The notes under the pieces were generated by a model that did no database searches, was not told the origin of the DNA, and worked only from the letters and a program-made list of their open reading frames with translations. A DNA stretch of 64,000 nucleotides from Bacteroidota bacterium (GTDB lineage: Bacteria; Bacteroidota; Ignavibacteria; Palsa-1295): the NCBI GenBank assembly GCA_018266755.1, contig JAFDZW010000005.1:620001-684000 (forward strand), given 5' to 3'. A program made the translations under genes and the position numbers. Shown piece by piece: positions 34,377 to 44,464 of this stretch. Position 1 is the stretch's first letter, and each line of letters starts with the position of its first letter.

Positions 34377-37300
34377 ATGATGAAACGAGTTGTGTACGCA
34401 GTGTTCCTGCTGCAGTTGGCAGTGGGTGTCGGTTATTCCCAGTGGCTCAACGCAGACGAAGAGCACGGAGATAATGGTCCGGAAAAATATTACGAGTGGT
34501 TCTACCGTCTGCGCTCAAGTGGGACAGGAACAATTCCGGATGGAGCCTATCTCAAGGCATTGAATGCTCGCGATGCCCTTGGACGCAACGCGAGCGCCAA
34601 GAATCGTCCACAGTCAGTGCAGACCAGCACGGTGAACTGGACAAACATCGGCCCATACAATATCGCGACCCAACTTGGTGGACCGCACGGCGGACGTATT
34701 AACACGATCGCATTCGACCCCAAGGATTCGAAGATCGCCTATTTCGGCGGCGCCAATGGAGGTGTTTGGAAAACGGTAAATTCGGGCGATTCCTGGAATC
34801 CTACTTCAGACTTTGCCCCAGCTCTGGCAATGGGTGCGATCGCTATCGACCCAAAGAACCCCAATATCATATTCGCAGGCACAGGTGAATACGCTCGTGG
34901 TATCGGCGCCTTCTTCGGGGCGGGTATCCTACGTTCGAGCGATGCAGGCCAGACGTGGCATCCAATCGGACTTTCAAATGTCGGCGCATTTAGTAAGATT
35001 GTAATCCACCCCACAAATACAAATATCATCTTCGCAGCTGGTGCCGGCTCAGGCGGAGGGCTCTACCGCTCGACCGACGGAGGCGACACATGGGTGAAAC
35101 TTGGCGGGGGCTTCCTCCCTGCCGGCGATGTCACCGATATCGATCTTTCTGCCAGCGAAACCAGCTATGTGATCTACGCGGCCATGCCAAGTCACGGCCT
35201 GTTCCGCTCGGACGACGGGGGCGATACGTGGGAGTCGCTTACACAATCGTATACCCAAATGCGCCGCGTGCATGTGGCCGTAAACCCGAAGGACGCAAAT
35301 GATGTCGTCGATCTATCTATCCGGTACGACGGTGGATTCGAGGGATTGCAGCGCTCGACCGACGGCGGACAGAATTGGGACGACATCTCAGGCGTCTTCA
35401 ATTCCAATGACCCGTTTGATGTCGGCGGCAGCTACCAAGGGTGGTATGATGCCTATCTCACCCGTGACCCCAATAATCCGGACCGTATCGTCCTAGGCGG
35501 TATTTCGGTCTGGCTCAGTGAGGATGCAGGCTCTTCGTGGTCCGATGTTGGCGGTGCGTATGCAGGCGGTATTCATCCCGACCAACATGCCGCGGCGTTC
35601 AATGCAATCAGTGACAAGTTCTACGCAGGCTGCGACGGTGGTATTGCCATGTCCGATGACCGTGGAAACAACTTTAATGTCATCGATGACAGCACTGCCA
35701 TTACAGAATCATATGGCCTTGCCATCGATCAGACCGTGGATGACGCGACGTACATCGGCACTCAGGATAACGGCACCCTCACCGGGAGCAAGCTCGGTGC
35801 ATGGGAGGTTCTTGGCGGAGGCGACGGAGAAAAGGTGGTCGTCGATGCAGTCGATCATAACACGATCTACTTTATGCGTCCAACCGCGTTCCGTGTCTCG
35901 ATTTATCAAGGCGGGGAATCCGATTTCAGTACCGGCCTCATCACCTCCGAAAATGATAGCTCCGGCTGGATCAAACCGCTCGTGCAGGATGAAACAAATC
36001 ATATCCTCTACACCGGATCTCAGAATCTGTATATCCGGAATCTCAAGTCGAGCAGTTCGTGGACACGACGTTCGAAAAAGCTGGCTTCGGGCTCCGGAAG
36101 CTATATTACATGTATAGGCCCCTCCGGAGACGGCACCAGCCTCATGGTAGGAACGTCGGATGGCAACATCTGGACGACAACCGATAACGGCCTGACGTTC
36201 AAACAGTCCACTGGTCTTCCGGGGCGCTCGGTACTTGATCTGGCGGTGAGTCCGGCAGACAAACAAACCTTCTATGCTGCACTCTCCGGTTTCGGCGGAG
36301 CACACATTTATCATACGAATGACTTTGGGGCTACCTGGACTCCGACAGCCACGCAGCCACCGGATGTTTCGTGCAACAAGATCGTCATCGACAAGACGCA
36401 TCCGAATCACCTCTATGTGGCCACCGATGTCGGAGTTTTCTACTCGCCGGATGCAGGCACCAATTGGGTGCCCTATGGCACAGGCCTTCCGAACGTTGCA
36501 TGCTTCGATATGGCATACCACTATAATAATCGTGTACTTCGCGTTGCGACGCACGGGCGTTCCGTGTGGGAAGCACCGATGGCCGATATTCCATCCGGTA
36601 TTACCTCACCGAATGTATCGAGTGTTTGGTACATCGGCGAGCCAACGACCATTTCATGGTACGGTACGAGCGGAACCGTGAAGGTTGAGCTCAGCGTCGA
36701 TAATGCGGCAACATGGCAAACGATCACCGACGCTGCTACGGGCTCGACATACACGATCAGTGCTGTCGGTTACCCCCGCAGCTCCCAGGCACTTGTCCGT
36801 GTCACAAGTGGCGCAGATGTTCTATTATCACAGAATTTCCGAATCACCCAGCGACTTGCAGGTTCGACGCTAAGAACATTCGCCGAGTTGCCATTCTATA
36901 TGTATGACCTCGCCTACGACGGTGATGATAACGTTCTGTGGGTAACGAACTTCAACTCATCGGACAATAAGATCTATAAGCTCGACCCGACCACCGGGGC
37001 ACAACTCGGAACGATTAGTGTCAGCGGCGGCCGGGACTTTACCGGCATTAAGTACGATGCGATATCGAAACACTTGTTCGTGAACCAGGTTCGGCAGGAT
37101 AACAACTTGTCGTTCATTTTCGAGATTGATATAACCGGAGCGATCATTCATAAATGGTCATCGCCGTGCCAGTACGGAACGGGTATCCTGCCGATCGGCG
37201 ATACTCTCCTCCTCGCCGATCGTAATATCAATACGATCTATCTGGTACATAAGGCAAACCCGGGATTATCATACAACACGTTCGATTTGAGCCAAGTTGC

Positions 37301-37904
37301 GAACCGACGGGCTGCGTTCGGCCCCCGTTGCCTCGCGCTCAATACAAAGACAGGGGATCTGTATCACACGTGGACAGACTTCCAGGGCACGCAGGCAAAC
37401 GCTACACTCTATGATAGCTACTTGTTAAAGCTCTCGCGTGGTGACGGATCGGAGCTCGCCTCTTACTTTGTGCAAGAGGGCGGCAATAACGGGACCAATG
37501 TCCGTGGTGTAGAATACGACCCCCGTTCCAATGGGACGGAAGTGTGGGTCACGGTGCTCAACAGCGGTAACTCGTCAAAGATCATGAAGATCTCGCTCAC
37601 CGACGGGCCCGATTCTGTCGTACGTGACGTACGCCAATCTTCTGCGCTCGAGCAGCTTGCCGTCTTTCCAAATCCCGTGCATGATTTTACTTCCGTGCAA
37701 TATACCCTGTCGGAAGCAGCGACATCACGCATCGTTGTCAATGACATGCTTGGGCGCCAGGTCGCACAGTGGCAATTCGCTGGAGAAAGTGAAGGCGAGC
37801 ATACTCATCGACTGGTACTTGGCTCCATCAGTGCAGGCAGCTATACCATATCGATCTATGCCGGCGAAACGCTTGTCGGCATTCGGTCGATCGTACTCTA
37901 CTGA
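34377..37904 (+). CDS. large secreted sortilin/VPS10-like propeller protein with T9SS domain
   Basis: 1175 residues. Signal peptide MMKRVVYAVFLLQLAVGVGYSQ. Residues about 90-720 contain repeated propeller blades with Asp-box-like S-x-D-x-G-x-T/S-W motifs (SSDAGQTWHP, STDGGDTWV, SDDGGDTWES, STDGGQNWDD, TNDFGATWT), as in VPS10/sortilin and YCF48 families. A short Ig-like segment and a second propeller-like region follow. The last 80 residues (LAVFPNPVHDFTSVQYTL...GSYTISIYAGE) are a type IX sorting domain. Likely a surface-exposed or released adhesive or hydrolase-associated protein; no protease site identified. Confidence 0.85.
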   Translation: MMKRVVYAVFLLQLAVGVGYSQWLNADEEHGDNGPEKYYEWFYRLRSSGTGTIPDGAYLKALNARDALGRNASAKNRPQSVQTSTVNWTNIGPYNIATQLGGPHGGRINTIAFDPKDSKIAYFGGANGGVWKTVNSGDSWNPTSDFAPALAMGAIAIDPKNPNIIFAGTGEYARGIGAFFGAGILRSSDAGQTWHPIGLSNVGAFSKIVIHPTNTNIIFAAGAGSGGGLYRSTDGGDTWVKLGGGFLPAGDVTDIDLSASETSYVIYAAMPSHGLFRSDDGGDTWESLTQSYTQMRRVHVAVNPKDANDVVDLSIRYDGGFEGLQRSTDGGQNWDDISGVFNSNDPFDVGGSYQGWYDAYLTRDPNNPDRIVLGGISVWLSEDAGSSWSDVGGAYAGGIHPDQHAAAFNAISDKFYAGCDGGIAMSDDRGNNFNVIDDSTAITESYGLAIDQTVDDATYIGTQDNGTLTGSKLGAWEVLGGGDGEKVVVDAVDHNTIYFMRPTAFRVSIYQGGESDFSTGLITSENDSSGWIKPLVQDETNHILYTGSQNLYIRNLKSSSSWTRRSKKLASGSGSYITCIGPSGDGTSLMVGTSDGNIWTTTDNGLTFKQSTGLPGRSVLDLAVSPADKQTFYAALSGFGGAHIYHTNDFGATWTPTATQPPDVSCNKIVIDKTHPNHLYVATDVGVFYSPDAGTNWVPYGTGLPNVACFDMAYHYNNRVLRVATHGRSVWEAPMADIPSGITSPNVSSVWYIGEPTTISWYGTSGTVKVELSVDNAATWQTITDAATGSTYTISAVGYPRSSQALVRVTSGADVLLSQNFRITQRLAGSTLRTFAELPFYMYDLAYDGDDNVLWVTNFNSSDNKIYKLDPTTGAQLGTISVSGGRDFTGIKYDAISKHLFVNQVRQDNNLSFIFEIDITGAIIHKWSSPCQYGTGILPIGDTLLLADRNINTIYLVHKANPGLSYNTFDLSQVANRRAAFGPRCLALNTKTGDLYHTWTDFQGTQANATLYDSYLLKLSRGDGSELASYFVQEGGNNGTNVRGVEYDPRSNGTEVWVTVLNSGNSSKIMKISLTDGPDSVVRDVRQSSALEQLAVFPNPVHDFTSVQYTLSEAATSRIVVNDMLGRQVAQWQFAGESEGEHTHRLVLGSISAGSYTISIYAGETLVGIRSIVLY

Positions 37905-37918
37905 GCAAGGAGAATTGA

Positions 37919-38905
37919 ATGACAGTATTGCGCCCGAGGCGACGGGAAACAGTATTCATTACCGGCGTCCACGGCTTCCTCGGGCAGCATACCTTACGTA
38001 TCCTTCTCGATGAATCACGTTGCGATCTTATACTCAGTGCTCGTCAGGATCGTCTGCTCTATGACGACCTTGGCGACGAGCCTCGCATCATCGCATACGA
38101 ACCACTCGACCTGAGCGACCGTAATAAAGTCCGAGATACTCTGCTGCGCTATAAGCCGGATGTTATCGTCAACTGCGCCGGCTTCGTAAATGTCGATCTT
38201 GCCGAGAAGGATCGGGAAGGTGCATGGAAATCGAATGTGCGATCCGTGGAGTATATTATCGAAGCTGCGCGCAGGCTCGAAGCGCGCATCATCCATGTAT
38301 CAAGCGATTATGTCTTTGACGGCAGCCGATCACCGTATGCCGAGAACGGCCTCCCTGCCCCGGTTAATTACTATGGCCGAACGAAACTTGCCAGCGAGAA
38401 TGCTCTTCGTACGAGTGGGCTGGCTCACTTGGTAATCCGTACGTCATTGCTCTATGGTGCAGAGGTGGTCCGAGTACACGGCAAACAAAACTTCGTGTTG
38501 AACACGGTCAACAAGGTGCGCAAGAATGAGGCAGTGACGGCGTTCACCAACCTTGCTTCGAACCCTACCCTTGTCGACGATGCTGCACTGGCAATCGTGC
38601 GCGCAATCGAATTACAGAAAACAGGTCTGTATCATGTTGCAGGGCCGGAGTTGATGAGCCGTTATGAACTTGCATTGCATACTGCCGACACATTTCGGCT
38701 CGACACGGCATTCATTCGTTCGGCAGAGTTTGCTCCTTCAAAGGAAGAAGGCATTGCCGAGCGCCCTCGCTCAGTAGCACTGGTCGCTCTGAAAGCACAG
38801 ACCGAACTCGGCGTTCGATTTTCCGGCGTATCCGAAGGGCTACAGGTGATGAGCAGAGGCTTGCTCAACCTTGAGGAGGCAGGCGATATTCGTGTGTACG
38901 AATAG
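37919..38905 (+). CDS. RmlD-type dTDP-4-dehydrorhamnose reductase family protein
   Basis: 328 residues of the extended short-chain dehydrogenase fold. TGVHGFLGQ near residue 17 is the nucleotide-binding GxxGxxG, NCAGFVNVDLAEKD and VSSDYVFDG are typical of RmlD, and YYGRTK holds the catalytic Tyr-x3-Lys. The family reduces dTDP-4-keto-rhamnose to dTDP-rhamnose for surface polysaccharide. No rmlABC genes are alongside, so a related sugar-nucleotide or methionine-adenosyltransferase-beta-like role is possible. 14 bases after the T9SS gene. Confidence 0.75.
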   Translation: MTVLRPRRRETVFITGVHGFLGQHTLRILLDESRCDLILSARQDRLLYDDLGDEPRIIAYEPLDLSDRNKVRDTLLRYKPDVIVNCAGFVNVDLAEKDREGAWKSNVRSVEYIIEAARRLEARIIHVSSDYVFDGSRSPYAENGLPAPVNYYGRTKLASENALRTSGLAHLVIRTSLLYGAEVVRVHGKQNFVLNTVNKVRKNEAVTAFTNLASNPTLVDDAALAIVRAIELQKTGLYHVAGPELMSRYELALHTADTFRLDTAFIRSAEFAPSKEEGIAERPRSVALVALKAQTELGVRFSGVSEGLQVMSRGLLNLEEAGDIRVYE

Positions 38906-38940
38906 ACTACCCGTACACTACCTGCCCTAAATTAAATTCA

Positions 38941-39609
38941 TTACTCTTTATCGATCGAGCTGACGCCGCTGGTTTGGTTGTTGACATTCGTCGCATTTCC
39001 ACTGTAGCTGACATGACTTGCGCCGGAAGCATCGATATCGAGCGATTCATCGGCATGGACATGAGCATTACTTGCCCCCGAGCAGTTCACCGCGGCGTTC
39101 TTCGATACAAGCCATTCTGCAGCAAGCGTGCTCGCTCCTGATACATCGCAGTCGAGCCGGTTCACTTGTCCTGCAATTGTCGCATGCGATGCACCGGAAA
39201 CCTCCAGCTTCAGTGCTGTTCCCTTCACACCCGATGCATTCAGTGTTGTCGCGCCGGATGCTTCGAGGCCTTCCACCTGCGGCATCGAAATGCTTACGTG
39301 AACAGCCCCATTCCGAAACGAGAAACCGTCCTTCATCGAGACCGATAAAACCTTTCCCGATACCGATGTCTTGACATACTGGAGCATGTTGTCGTCCGCT
39401 TCGATCTTGACTGAGTACTCCGCGCCCGCATGCACCTCGGCAGTTATAGCTCCGGAGACGCTAACTGAAGTAAAATCGCGCAGATCACGTTGCTCTGTTT
39501 TCATCATACCGGAGCCGCTAATGGAATCCATGTCGTTGTTGGCGACCGCAATCCCGATCGAGATCGCAGCACCGACGGCAATAATTGTGAGTATAGCAAA
39601 GAGGCGCAT
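38941..39609 (-). CDS. exported GIN-domain (DUF2807) protein
   Basis: 222 residues from ATG 39609. N-terminal signal/anchor MRLFAILTIIAVGAAISIGIA. A GSGMMKTEQRDLRDFTSVSVSGAI opening and SGASHATIAG, SGASTLAA, SGASNAHV, SGASHVSYSG repeats follow: the parallel beta-helix of head-GIN/DUF2807 proteins, abundant in Bacteroidota. Function not established; putative cell-envelope protein. Confidence 0.85.
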   Translation of the reverse strand: MRLFAILTIIAVGAAISIGIAVANNDMDSISGSGMMKTEQRDLRDFTSVSVSGAITAEVHAGAEYSVKIEADDNMLQYVKTSVSGKVLSVSMKDGFSFRNGAVHVSISMPQVEGLEASGATTLNASGVKGTALKLEVSGASHATIAGQVNRLDCDVSGASTLAAEWLVSKNAAVNCSGASNAHVHADESLDIDASGASHVSYSGNATNVNNQTSGVSSIDKE

Positions 39610-39674
39610 CGTAGTTGTGAATGATGGTGAACTGGAGAGAACTGACGCAGCCAGCCCCAAAATGTTTCACAACC

Positions 39675-40715
39675 CTACCGCTGACGTTTGAGAATAGATG
39701 CTGCAATTTCCTGCTCCCCCATCCGCTGTGCAATTGCGAGGGCCGACTCCCCATTTTTGTTGATGTAGGCAGGATCAGCACCGTGTTCGAGCAGCCATGC
39801 GGCGACAGAGCGATTCTTATTCTCAATCGCGATACTGAGTGCAGCGGAGCCTGTGCGAGTCGCCACTGCATTTACAGAAGCCCCTCGGTGGAAAAAGTAT
39901 GCCACCAGCGATGTGTCATCGGACCGCCCGACAATCCTGCAGAGTACTGGCAGGGTATCGTCAGCGGTGACAACCCTCGCTCCGTGTCCGGCCAAAAACA
40001 TCGCGACGTTCCAATTACCGAGATCGAGTGCTTGTTGCAGAACAGTGACCCCGGAAGACGAACGAAAGTTCAGATCGGCACCGAGCGATCTGACATACTC
40101 CATTTTCTCGACCTCCGGATCGATCGCCGCCCACCAAGCAGTGGCACAACTATCGCGATGACCGTTGCATACCTCAGCCCCTGCGCTAAGTAATACACGC
40201 ATGATATCGATTGTGCCGAAGCTTGCAGCCACGTCGAGTGGGCGTGTTCCGCGTTCATCGGGTTCTGTCGCGCTACACCCATGATCCAGGAGATAGCGCA
40301 CGAGCGATGTGTCTCGCTGCCAAAGCGAGAGGAAGAACGCGTTGTTGCGCGTGCGACCGAGATGCACATCGGCACCGGCTTCAACGAGAATCTTCACAAC
40401 CGTTAGTCTATCGCGATAGACCGCTGCTTCGAGCGGCGTCCCACCGACACTGTCGCGGGCGTTCACATTGGCGTGTGAACGGATAAGAAAATTACAAACA
40501 TCATCCGCCCCACGAGAGGCAGCAAGATGCAGGAGTGTTGAACGGGAGACGGAATCGTGTGCCATTGCAAGCGACGGCTGCTCCTTTACAAATGACTTCA
40601 GCGTCAGTAGATCGTCATTGGCGATGGCTTCCGCAGCCTCGCGGAAAGAATGCTGCGCTCGCGCAGTGAACTGCACCAGTGCAATCAATAGCAGGATAGT
40701 GATGAGTCGTCTCAT
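39675..40715 (-). CDS. exported ankyrin-repeat protein
   Basis: 346 residues: signal peptide MRRLITILLLIALVQFTARAQ, then about eight ankyrin repeats with the usual phrases (RSTLLHLAASRGADDVCNFLI, GGTPLEAAVYRDRLTVVKILVEAGADV, GTRPLDVAASFGTIDIMRVLLSAGAEV, GESALAIAQRMGEQEIA). A periplasmic or outer-membrane protein interaction scaffold. Confidence 0.85.
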   Translation of the reverse strand: MRRLITILLLIALVQFTARAQHSFREAAEAIANDDLLTLKSFVKEQPSLAMAHDSVSRSTLLHLAASRGADDVCNFLIRSHANVNARDSVGGTPLEAAVYRDRLTVVKILVEAGADVHLGRTRNNAFFLSLWQRDTSLVRYLLDHGCSATEPDERGTRPLDVAASFGTIDIMRVLLSAGAEVCNGHRDSCATAWWAAIDPEVEKMEYVRSLGADLNFRSSSGVTVLQQALDLGNWNVAMFLAGHGARVVTADDTLPVLCRIVGRSDDTSLVAYFFHRGASVNAVATRTGSAALSIAIENKNRSVAAWLLEHGADPAYINKNGESALAIAQRMGEQEIAASILKRQR

Positions 40716-40769
40716 TCGTTAGGCTAACGACTCCATCGTGAGATAGGTTACGATGCTGGGGTTAAAAGC

Positions 40770-40802
40770 ACAACAGCCGCCCGAAAATCGGACGGTTGTT
40801 GT
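40770..40802 (-). terminator. hairpin beside the fusA-tail remnant
   Basis: ACAACAGCCG / CGGTTGTTGT plus an inner CCG-AAAAT-CGG make a long stem; on the minus strand it is followed by GCTTTTAA. It occupies the position a terminator would have behind the decayed fusA end at 40813. Confidence 0.5.
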
Positions 40803-40812
40803 GAGTAATTGA

Positions 40813-40887
40813 GATTGGTAATTCGCGTACGCAGCGACGCCAGCTATGCCCTTCTGAATTTCATCCCCTGATGCTGCGCCGAGTGCA
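40813..40887 (-). pseudogene. decayed duplicate of the fusA 3' end
   Basis: About 75 bases align with the last codons and 3' flank of fusA (41626-41700), roughly 80 percent identical by eye, including GATTGGTAATTC and TGCCCTTCTG. The minus strand still reads QKGIAGVAA, against QKGKAGVVA in EF-G, but the stop TAA has become TAC. It is in the same orientation as fusA and about 0.8 kb away. Confidence 0.7.
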
Positions 40888-41004
40888 GTATACGTACATA
40901 TTGTATGACGTATACAGCCGGCGGAACTTGTTCAATTCGCGTGTAGTATTGAAAGAGAAAGTCAGCTCCTTGATATAATCAGCACCTCTTCTCGGTACAG
41001 TACC

Positions 41005-41634
41005 ATGCTGAAAACTGTCTTGTGTTCAATCGCGGTGATACTATCCACCACAGAAGGTCAGGCAACACTAAAGAACGATGTTTCAAGTTGTCTGACGACA
41101 GATTCGTTGAGCCACAAACACGTTGGATTTGATTCCACAGTTATTTTGGGTTTATGGGGTGGAGCAATCGTGGACGACTTGGGTCAACCGTTTCCTATAG
41201 AGATCTACATCCACAAGCCATTGGGAGCAACGAGCGGGCGTTGGGGTTGCAACGTTCGGGTCATCCGTGAGCCAAGCGTGCTTATCGAGCCTGCTTTTGA
41301 CGATCCGACCCTCCATTTTCATACTAAGAGAGACACACTTGTAGTTACCGCTTGGGCGGAAGTACAAGGAGATTCAGTATCAATCACCATAGATTCTACA
41401 ATACCGGGTGCACGTAGACCGCATAATACTGGGTGGCACTTCACACTGCGTGGGAAACTCATTCCCGAGGATTCCCCTACTGCAAGAGTTGCACGAGTTC
41501 CACTGATAATCGGGAGGCTCAATGGAGGAATCATCAACTCCGAGCCCGGGACAGGTGTGTTCCTGTTGAGAAAGCTACGGAATGCGCCGCCTGAACGCAA
41601 GTCAGGCGGCGATTCCGAACCAATGGATTGGTAA
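41005..41634 (+). CDS. exported protein of unknown function
   Basis: 209 residues. The N-terminus MLKTVLCSIAVILSTTEGQA is a plausible signal peptide. The rest is beta-rich (VILGLWGGAIVDDLGQPFPIEIYIH, DSVSITIDSTIPG). No family recognised. It fills the interval between fusA and the fusA-tail remnant, so it may have arrived with the duplication. Its last codons overlap a hairpin that could terminate fusA. Confidence 0.55.
   Translation: MLKTVLCSIAVILSTTEGQATLKNDVSSCLTTDSLSHKHVGFDSTVILGLWGGAIVDDLGQPFPIEIYIHKPLGATSGRWGCNVRVIREPSVLIEPAFDDPTLHFHTKRDTLVVTAWAEVQGDSVSITIDSTIPGARRPHNTGWHFTLRGKLIPEDSPTARVARVPLIIGRLNGGIINSEPGTGVFLLRKLRNAPPERKSGGDSEPMDW
41585..41611 (-). terminator. hairpin downstream of fusA
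   Basis: CGCCGCCTGA and TCAGGCGGCG make a perfect 10-pair stem with a 7-base loop, about 30 bases past the fusA stop on the minus strand. No T-run follows, so it may be a 3'-end stabiliser rather than a full terminator. It lies inside the 3' end of the convergent gene. Confidence 0.5.
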
Positions 41635-41639
41635 TTCCC

Positions 41640-43736
41640 TTACGCAACGACGCCTGCTTTGCCCTTCTGCATTTCGACCACCTGCTCCTGCACCGAGCGC
41701 GGAGCTTCTTCGTAGCGGGCGAACTGCATCGAGTACACGGCACGACCCTGCGTCATCGAGCGGAGCGTCGTCGCATAACCGAACATTTCGGACAGTGGCA
41801 CCACCGACTTGATAACCTGCGCATCGCTGCGGGCCGTCATGCCTTCGATTCGGCCACGGCGGCTCGAGAGATCGCCCATGACGTCACCCATATACTCTTC
41901 CGGCGTGATGACCTCGACGTCCATGATCGGCTCAAGGAGCGTCGGCGTTGCCTTGCGGCAGCCGTCCTTGAATGCCATCGAACCCGCGATCTTAAAGGCC
42001 ATTTCCGACGAGTCGACTTCGTGGTAGCTACCGTCGAACAGACGAACTTTGATATCCTCCACCGGATAGCCGGCAAGCACACCGCTCTTCATCGCTTCCT
42101 GGATACCCGCGCTGATCGGAGCAATATACTCCTTCGGGACGACGCCACCAACGATGTCGTTGATGAACTCGTACCCCTTGCCCGGCTCGTTCGGCTCGAG
42201 ATCGATCCAACAGTGACCGAACTGACCGCGACCGCCCGACTGACGGACGAACTTGCCTTCCTGCGTCACCCTCTTCTTGATCGTCTCCTTGTAGGCCACC
42301 TGCGGCTTACCGACGTTCGCTTCCACCTTGAACTCGCGCTTCATACGGTCGACGAGGATCTCAAGGTGCAACTCGCCCATACCGCTGAGGATGGTCTGAC
42401 CCGTTTCCTCGTCGGTCTTGACGCGGAACGTCGGATCTTCATCAGCAAGCTTCTGAAGCGCCTCGCCCATCTTCTCGCTGTCGGCCTTTGTCTTCGGCTC
42501 AACCGCAAGCGAGATAACCGGCTCGGGGAAGATCATGCGTTCGAGAATGATCGGATCGTTCTCGTCGCAGAGTGTATCACCCGTGCGGGTCTGCTTCAAA
42601 CCGACGGCGGCGCAAATGTCGCCAGCGTATGCCTGCTCGACATCCTCGCGGTGATTCGCATGCATACGAAGGATACGACCGATACGCTCCTTCTTCCCAC
42701 TGACGCTATTGAGCACGTATGAGCCTGCCGAGAGCGTACCCGAATAGACACGGAAGAACGTAAGCTTTCCGACGTAGGGATCGGTCATGATCTTAAACGC
42801 GATAGCCGCAAACTTGTCCTTATCGTCCGGCTGGCGCTTGACATGATCGGTAAGGTTGATGTGGTGACCTTCGATCTCGCCGACATCGACCGGGCTCGGA
42901 AGGAATTCGACAACGGCGTCGAGCAGCTGCTGAACGCCCTTGTTCTTAAACGCCGAACCGCAGAGAACCGGAATGATCTTGCTCTGGATCGTTGCAAGGC
43001 GAAGCGCGTTGCGAACTTCATCCGGCGTGATCTCCTGGCCGTCGAGATACTTCATCAGAAGCGTGTCGTCGACTTCTGCGACGGCTTCGAAGAGCTTCGT
43101 ACGGTATTCACGAGCCTGCTCTTGCAGATCGTGCGGAATCTCCGTCACATCGTAGTTCTTGCCGAGCGTCGCATCGTTATAGATATACGCCTTATTCTCG
43201 ACGAGATCGACAACGCCGGCGAAGATATCGCCCTGACCGATCGGAAGATTGATCGGGATCGGGTTCGCACCGAGGCGCTCACGGATCATCGAGATCACAT
43301 TATAAAAATCGGCACCGATACGGTCCATCTTGTTGACGAACGCGATACGCGGCACTCCGTACTTATTGGCCTGACGCCATACCGTCTCGGACTGCGGCTC
43401 TACGCCACCGACGGCACAGAACAGGGCAACAGCACCGTCGAGTACGCGGAGCGAACGCTCCACTTCGACCGTAAAATCAACGTGACCTGGGGTATCGATG
43501 ATCTGGATCTGGTGATCGCGCCATACGCAGGTCGTCGCGGCGGAGGTAATCGTAATACCGCGCTCTTTCTCCTGCTCCATCCAGTCCATGGTTGCGCCGC
43601 CTTCATGGACCTCGCCCATGCGGTGCACCACACCGGTATAATACAAAATACGCTCGGTTGTCGTGGTCTTCCCGGCGTCAATGTGCGCCATGATACCGAT
43701 ATTCCGAGTCTGGTCTAACGAATACTTGCGTGCCAT
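41640..43736 (-). CDS. fusA: elongation factor G
   Basis: 698 residues, standard length. Translation GTPase that drives ribosomal translocation and, with RRF, recycling. G1 is AHIDAGKTT (17-25), switch I/G2 is [12 protein letters not shown]3 is DTPGHVDF, G4 is NKMD (near 137), and domains II-V follow with GEGxxLHLEI-like [10 protein letters not shown] and the domain IV RGRIEGM segment. It is not next to rpsL, rpsG or tuf as in many genomes; it stands as a single gene here. A second, decayed 3' end lies at 40813. Confidence 0.97.
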   Translation of the reverse strand: MARKYSLDQTRNIGIMAHIDAGKTTTTERILYYTGVVHRMGEVHEGGATMDWMEQEKERGITITSAATTCVWRDHQIQIIDTPGHVDFTVEVERSLRVLDGAVALFCAVGGVEPQSETVWRQANKYGVPRIAFVNKMDRIGADFYNVISMIRERLGANPIPINLPIGQGDIFAGVVDLVENKAYIYNDATLGKNYDVTEIPHDLQEQAREYRTKLFEAVAEVDDTLLMKYLDGQEITPDEVRNALRLATIQSKIIPVLCGSAFKNKGVQQLLDAVVEFLPSPVDVGEIEGHHINLTDHVKRQPDDKDKFAAIAFKIMTDPYVGKLTFFRVYSGTLSAGSYVLNSVSGKKERIGRILRMHANHREDVEQAYAGDICAAVGLKQTRTGDTLCDENDPIILERMIFPEPVISLAVEPKTKADSEKMGEALQKLADEDPTFRVKTDEETGQTILSGMGELHLEILVDRMKREFKVEANVGKPQVAYKETIKKRVTQEGKFVRQSGGRGQFGHCWIDLEPNEPGKGYEFINDIVGGVVPKEYIAPISAGIQEAMKSGVLAGYPVEDIKVRLFDGSYHEVDSSEMAFKIAGSMAFKDGCRKATPTLLEPIMDVEVITPEEYMGDVMGDLSSRRGRIEGMTARSDAQVIKSVVPLSEMFGYATTLRSMTQGRAVYSMQFARYEEAPRSVQEQVVEMQKGKAGVVA

Positions 43737-43831
43737 AACAGAAAAAAAATATACCTAATTTGCCCTTATATTTACAGACAATTGAAAACTAATGGGATAT
43801 ATCTTTAGTTCAAAAACAGACCGTATTACGC

Positions 43832-44371
43832 ATGCTGCCTGAAGACCCCATATCGCTCGTCTGGATCGTCGCCCGTTCGCTGGCGGTCTATGCGGCTATT
43901 CTCATCGGTTTCCGTTTCGCAGGGAAACGACACCTCTCGCAGCTCTCGCTCCCCGATTTTGCGCTAATCCTACTGATCGCCAATGCGGTACAGAATGCAA
44001 TGGTCGGCCCAGACACCTCACTTGTTGGGGGACTGACGGCAGCGGCTTCGTTACTGCTCGGCAACTTCCTTCTTGTACGGCTTCTGCGTCGCAGTGCAAC
44101 CACACGCGAGGTCTTCGTCGGCGAGCCGAAACTGCTCGTACGAAACAGCCAGCCGATCCAATCTGCTATGGACTCCGAGAATCTTACGGAGGACGACATC
44201 CTCGAAGCGATCCGGGAGCACGGATTTTCCTCCCTCAAAGAAGTACGCACAGCCATCCTCGAAAATGACGGATCGATTTCCATCATCCCCTATCCCGAGC
44301 CCGGAAAGCACATCGAGCACCACATGGCGCCGATCACTCGCAAGCGCCGGGGAAAGAGACGCATTCTCTGA
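43832..44371 (+). CDS. DUF421 / YetF-like membrane protein
   Basis: 179 residues. Three N-terminal transmembrane helices (about 10-28, 42-60, 66-84) with GKRHLSQLSLPDFALILLIANAVQNAM, the signature of DUF421. A soluble domain follows (EVFVGEPKLLVRNSQPI...LTEDDILEAIREHGFSSLKEVRTAILENDGSISII). Role in most bacteria unknown; Bacillus YetF-type proteins affect spore germination or membrane processes. Confidence 0.85.
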   Translation: MLPEDPISLVWIVARSLAVYAAILIGFRFAGKRHLSQLSLPDFALILLIANAVQNAMVGPDTSLVGGLTAAASLLLGNFLLVRLLRRSATTREVFVGEPKLLVRNSQPIQSAMDSENLTEDDILEAIREHGFSSLKEVRTAILENDGSISIIPYPEPGKHIEHHMAPITRKRRGKRRIL

Positions 44372-44464
44372 ACCCAATTGATGAATTATCTGTAGTGGTG
44401 CCGGCTTTTGGCGGGCTTACATATCGCGTTAGCGAACGCCAACAACGTTTCGTTTTCATTTGGC

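Noticed and set aside
41628-43718. Long + strand frames across fusA
   Set aside because: Antisense shadows of the EF-G gene; His/Asp/Arg-rich with no domain.
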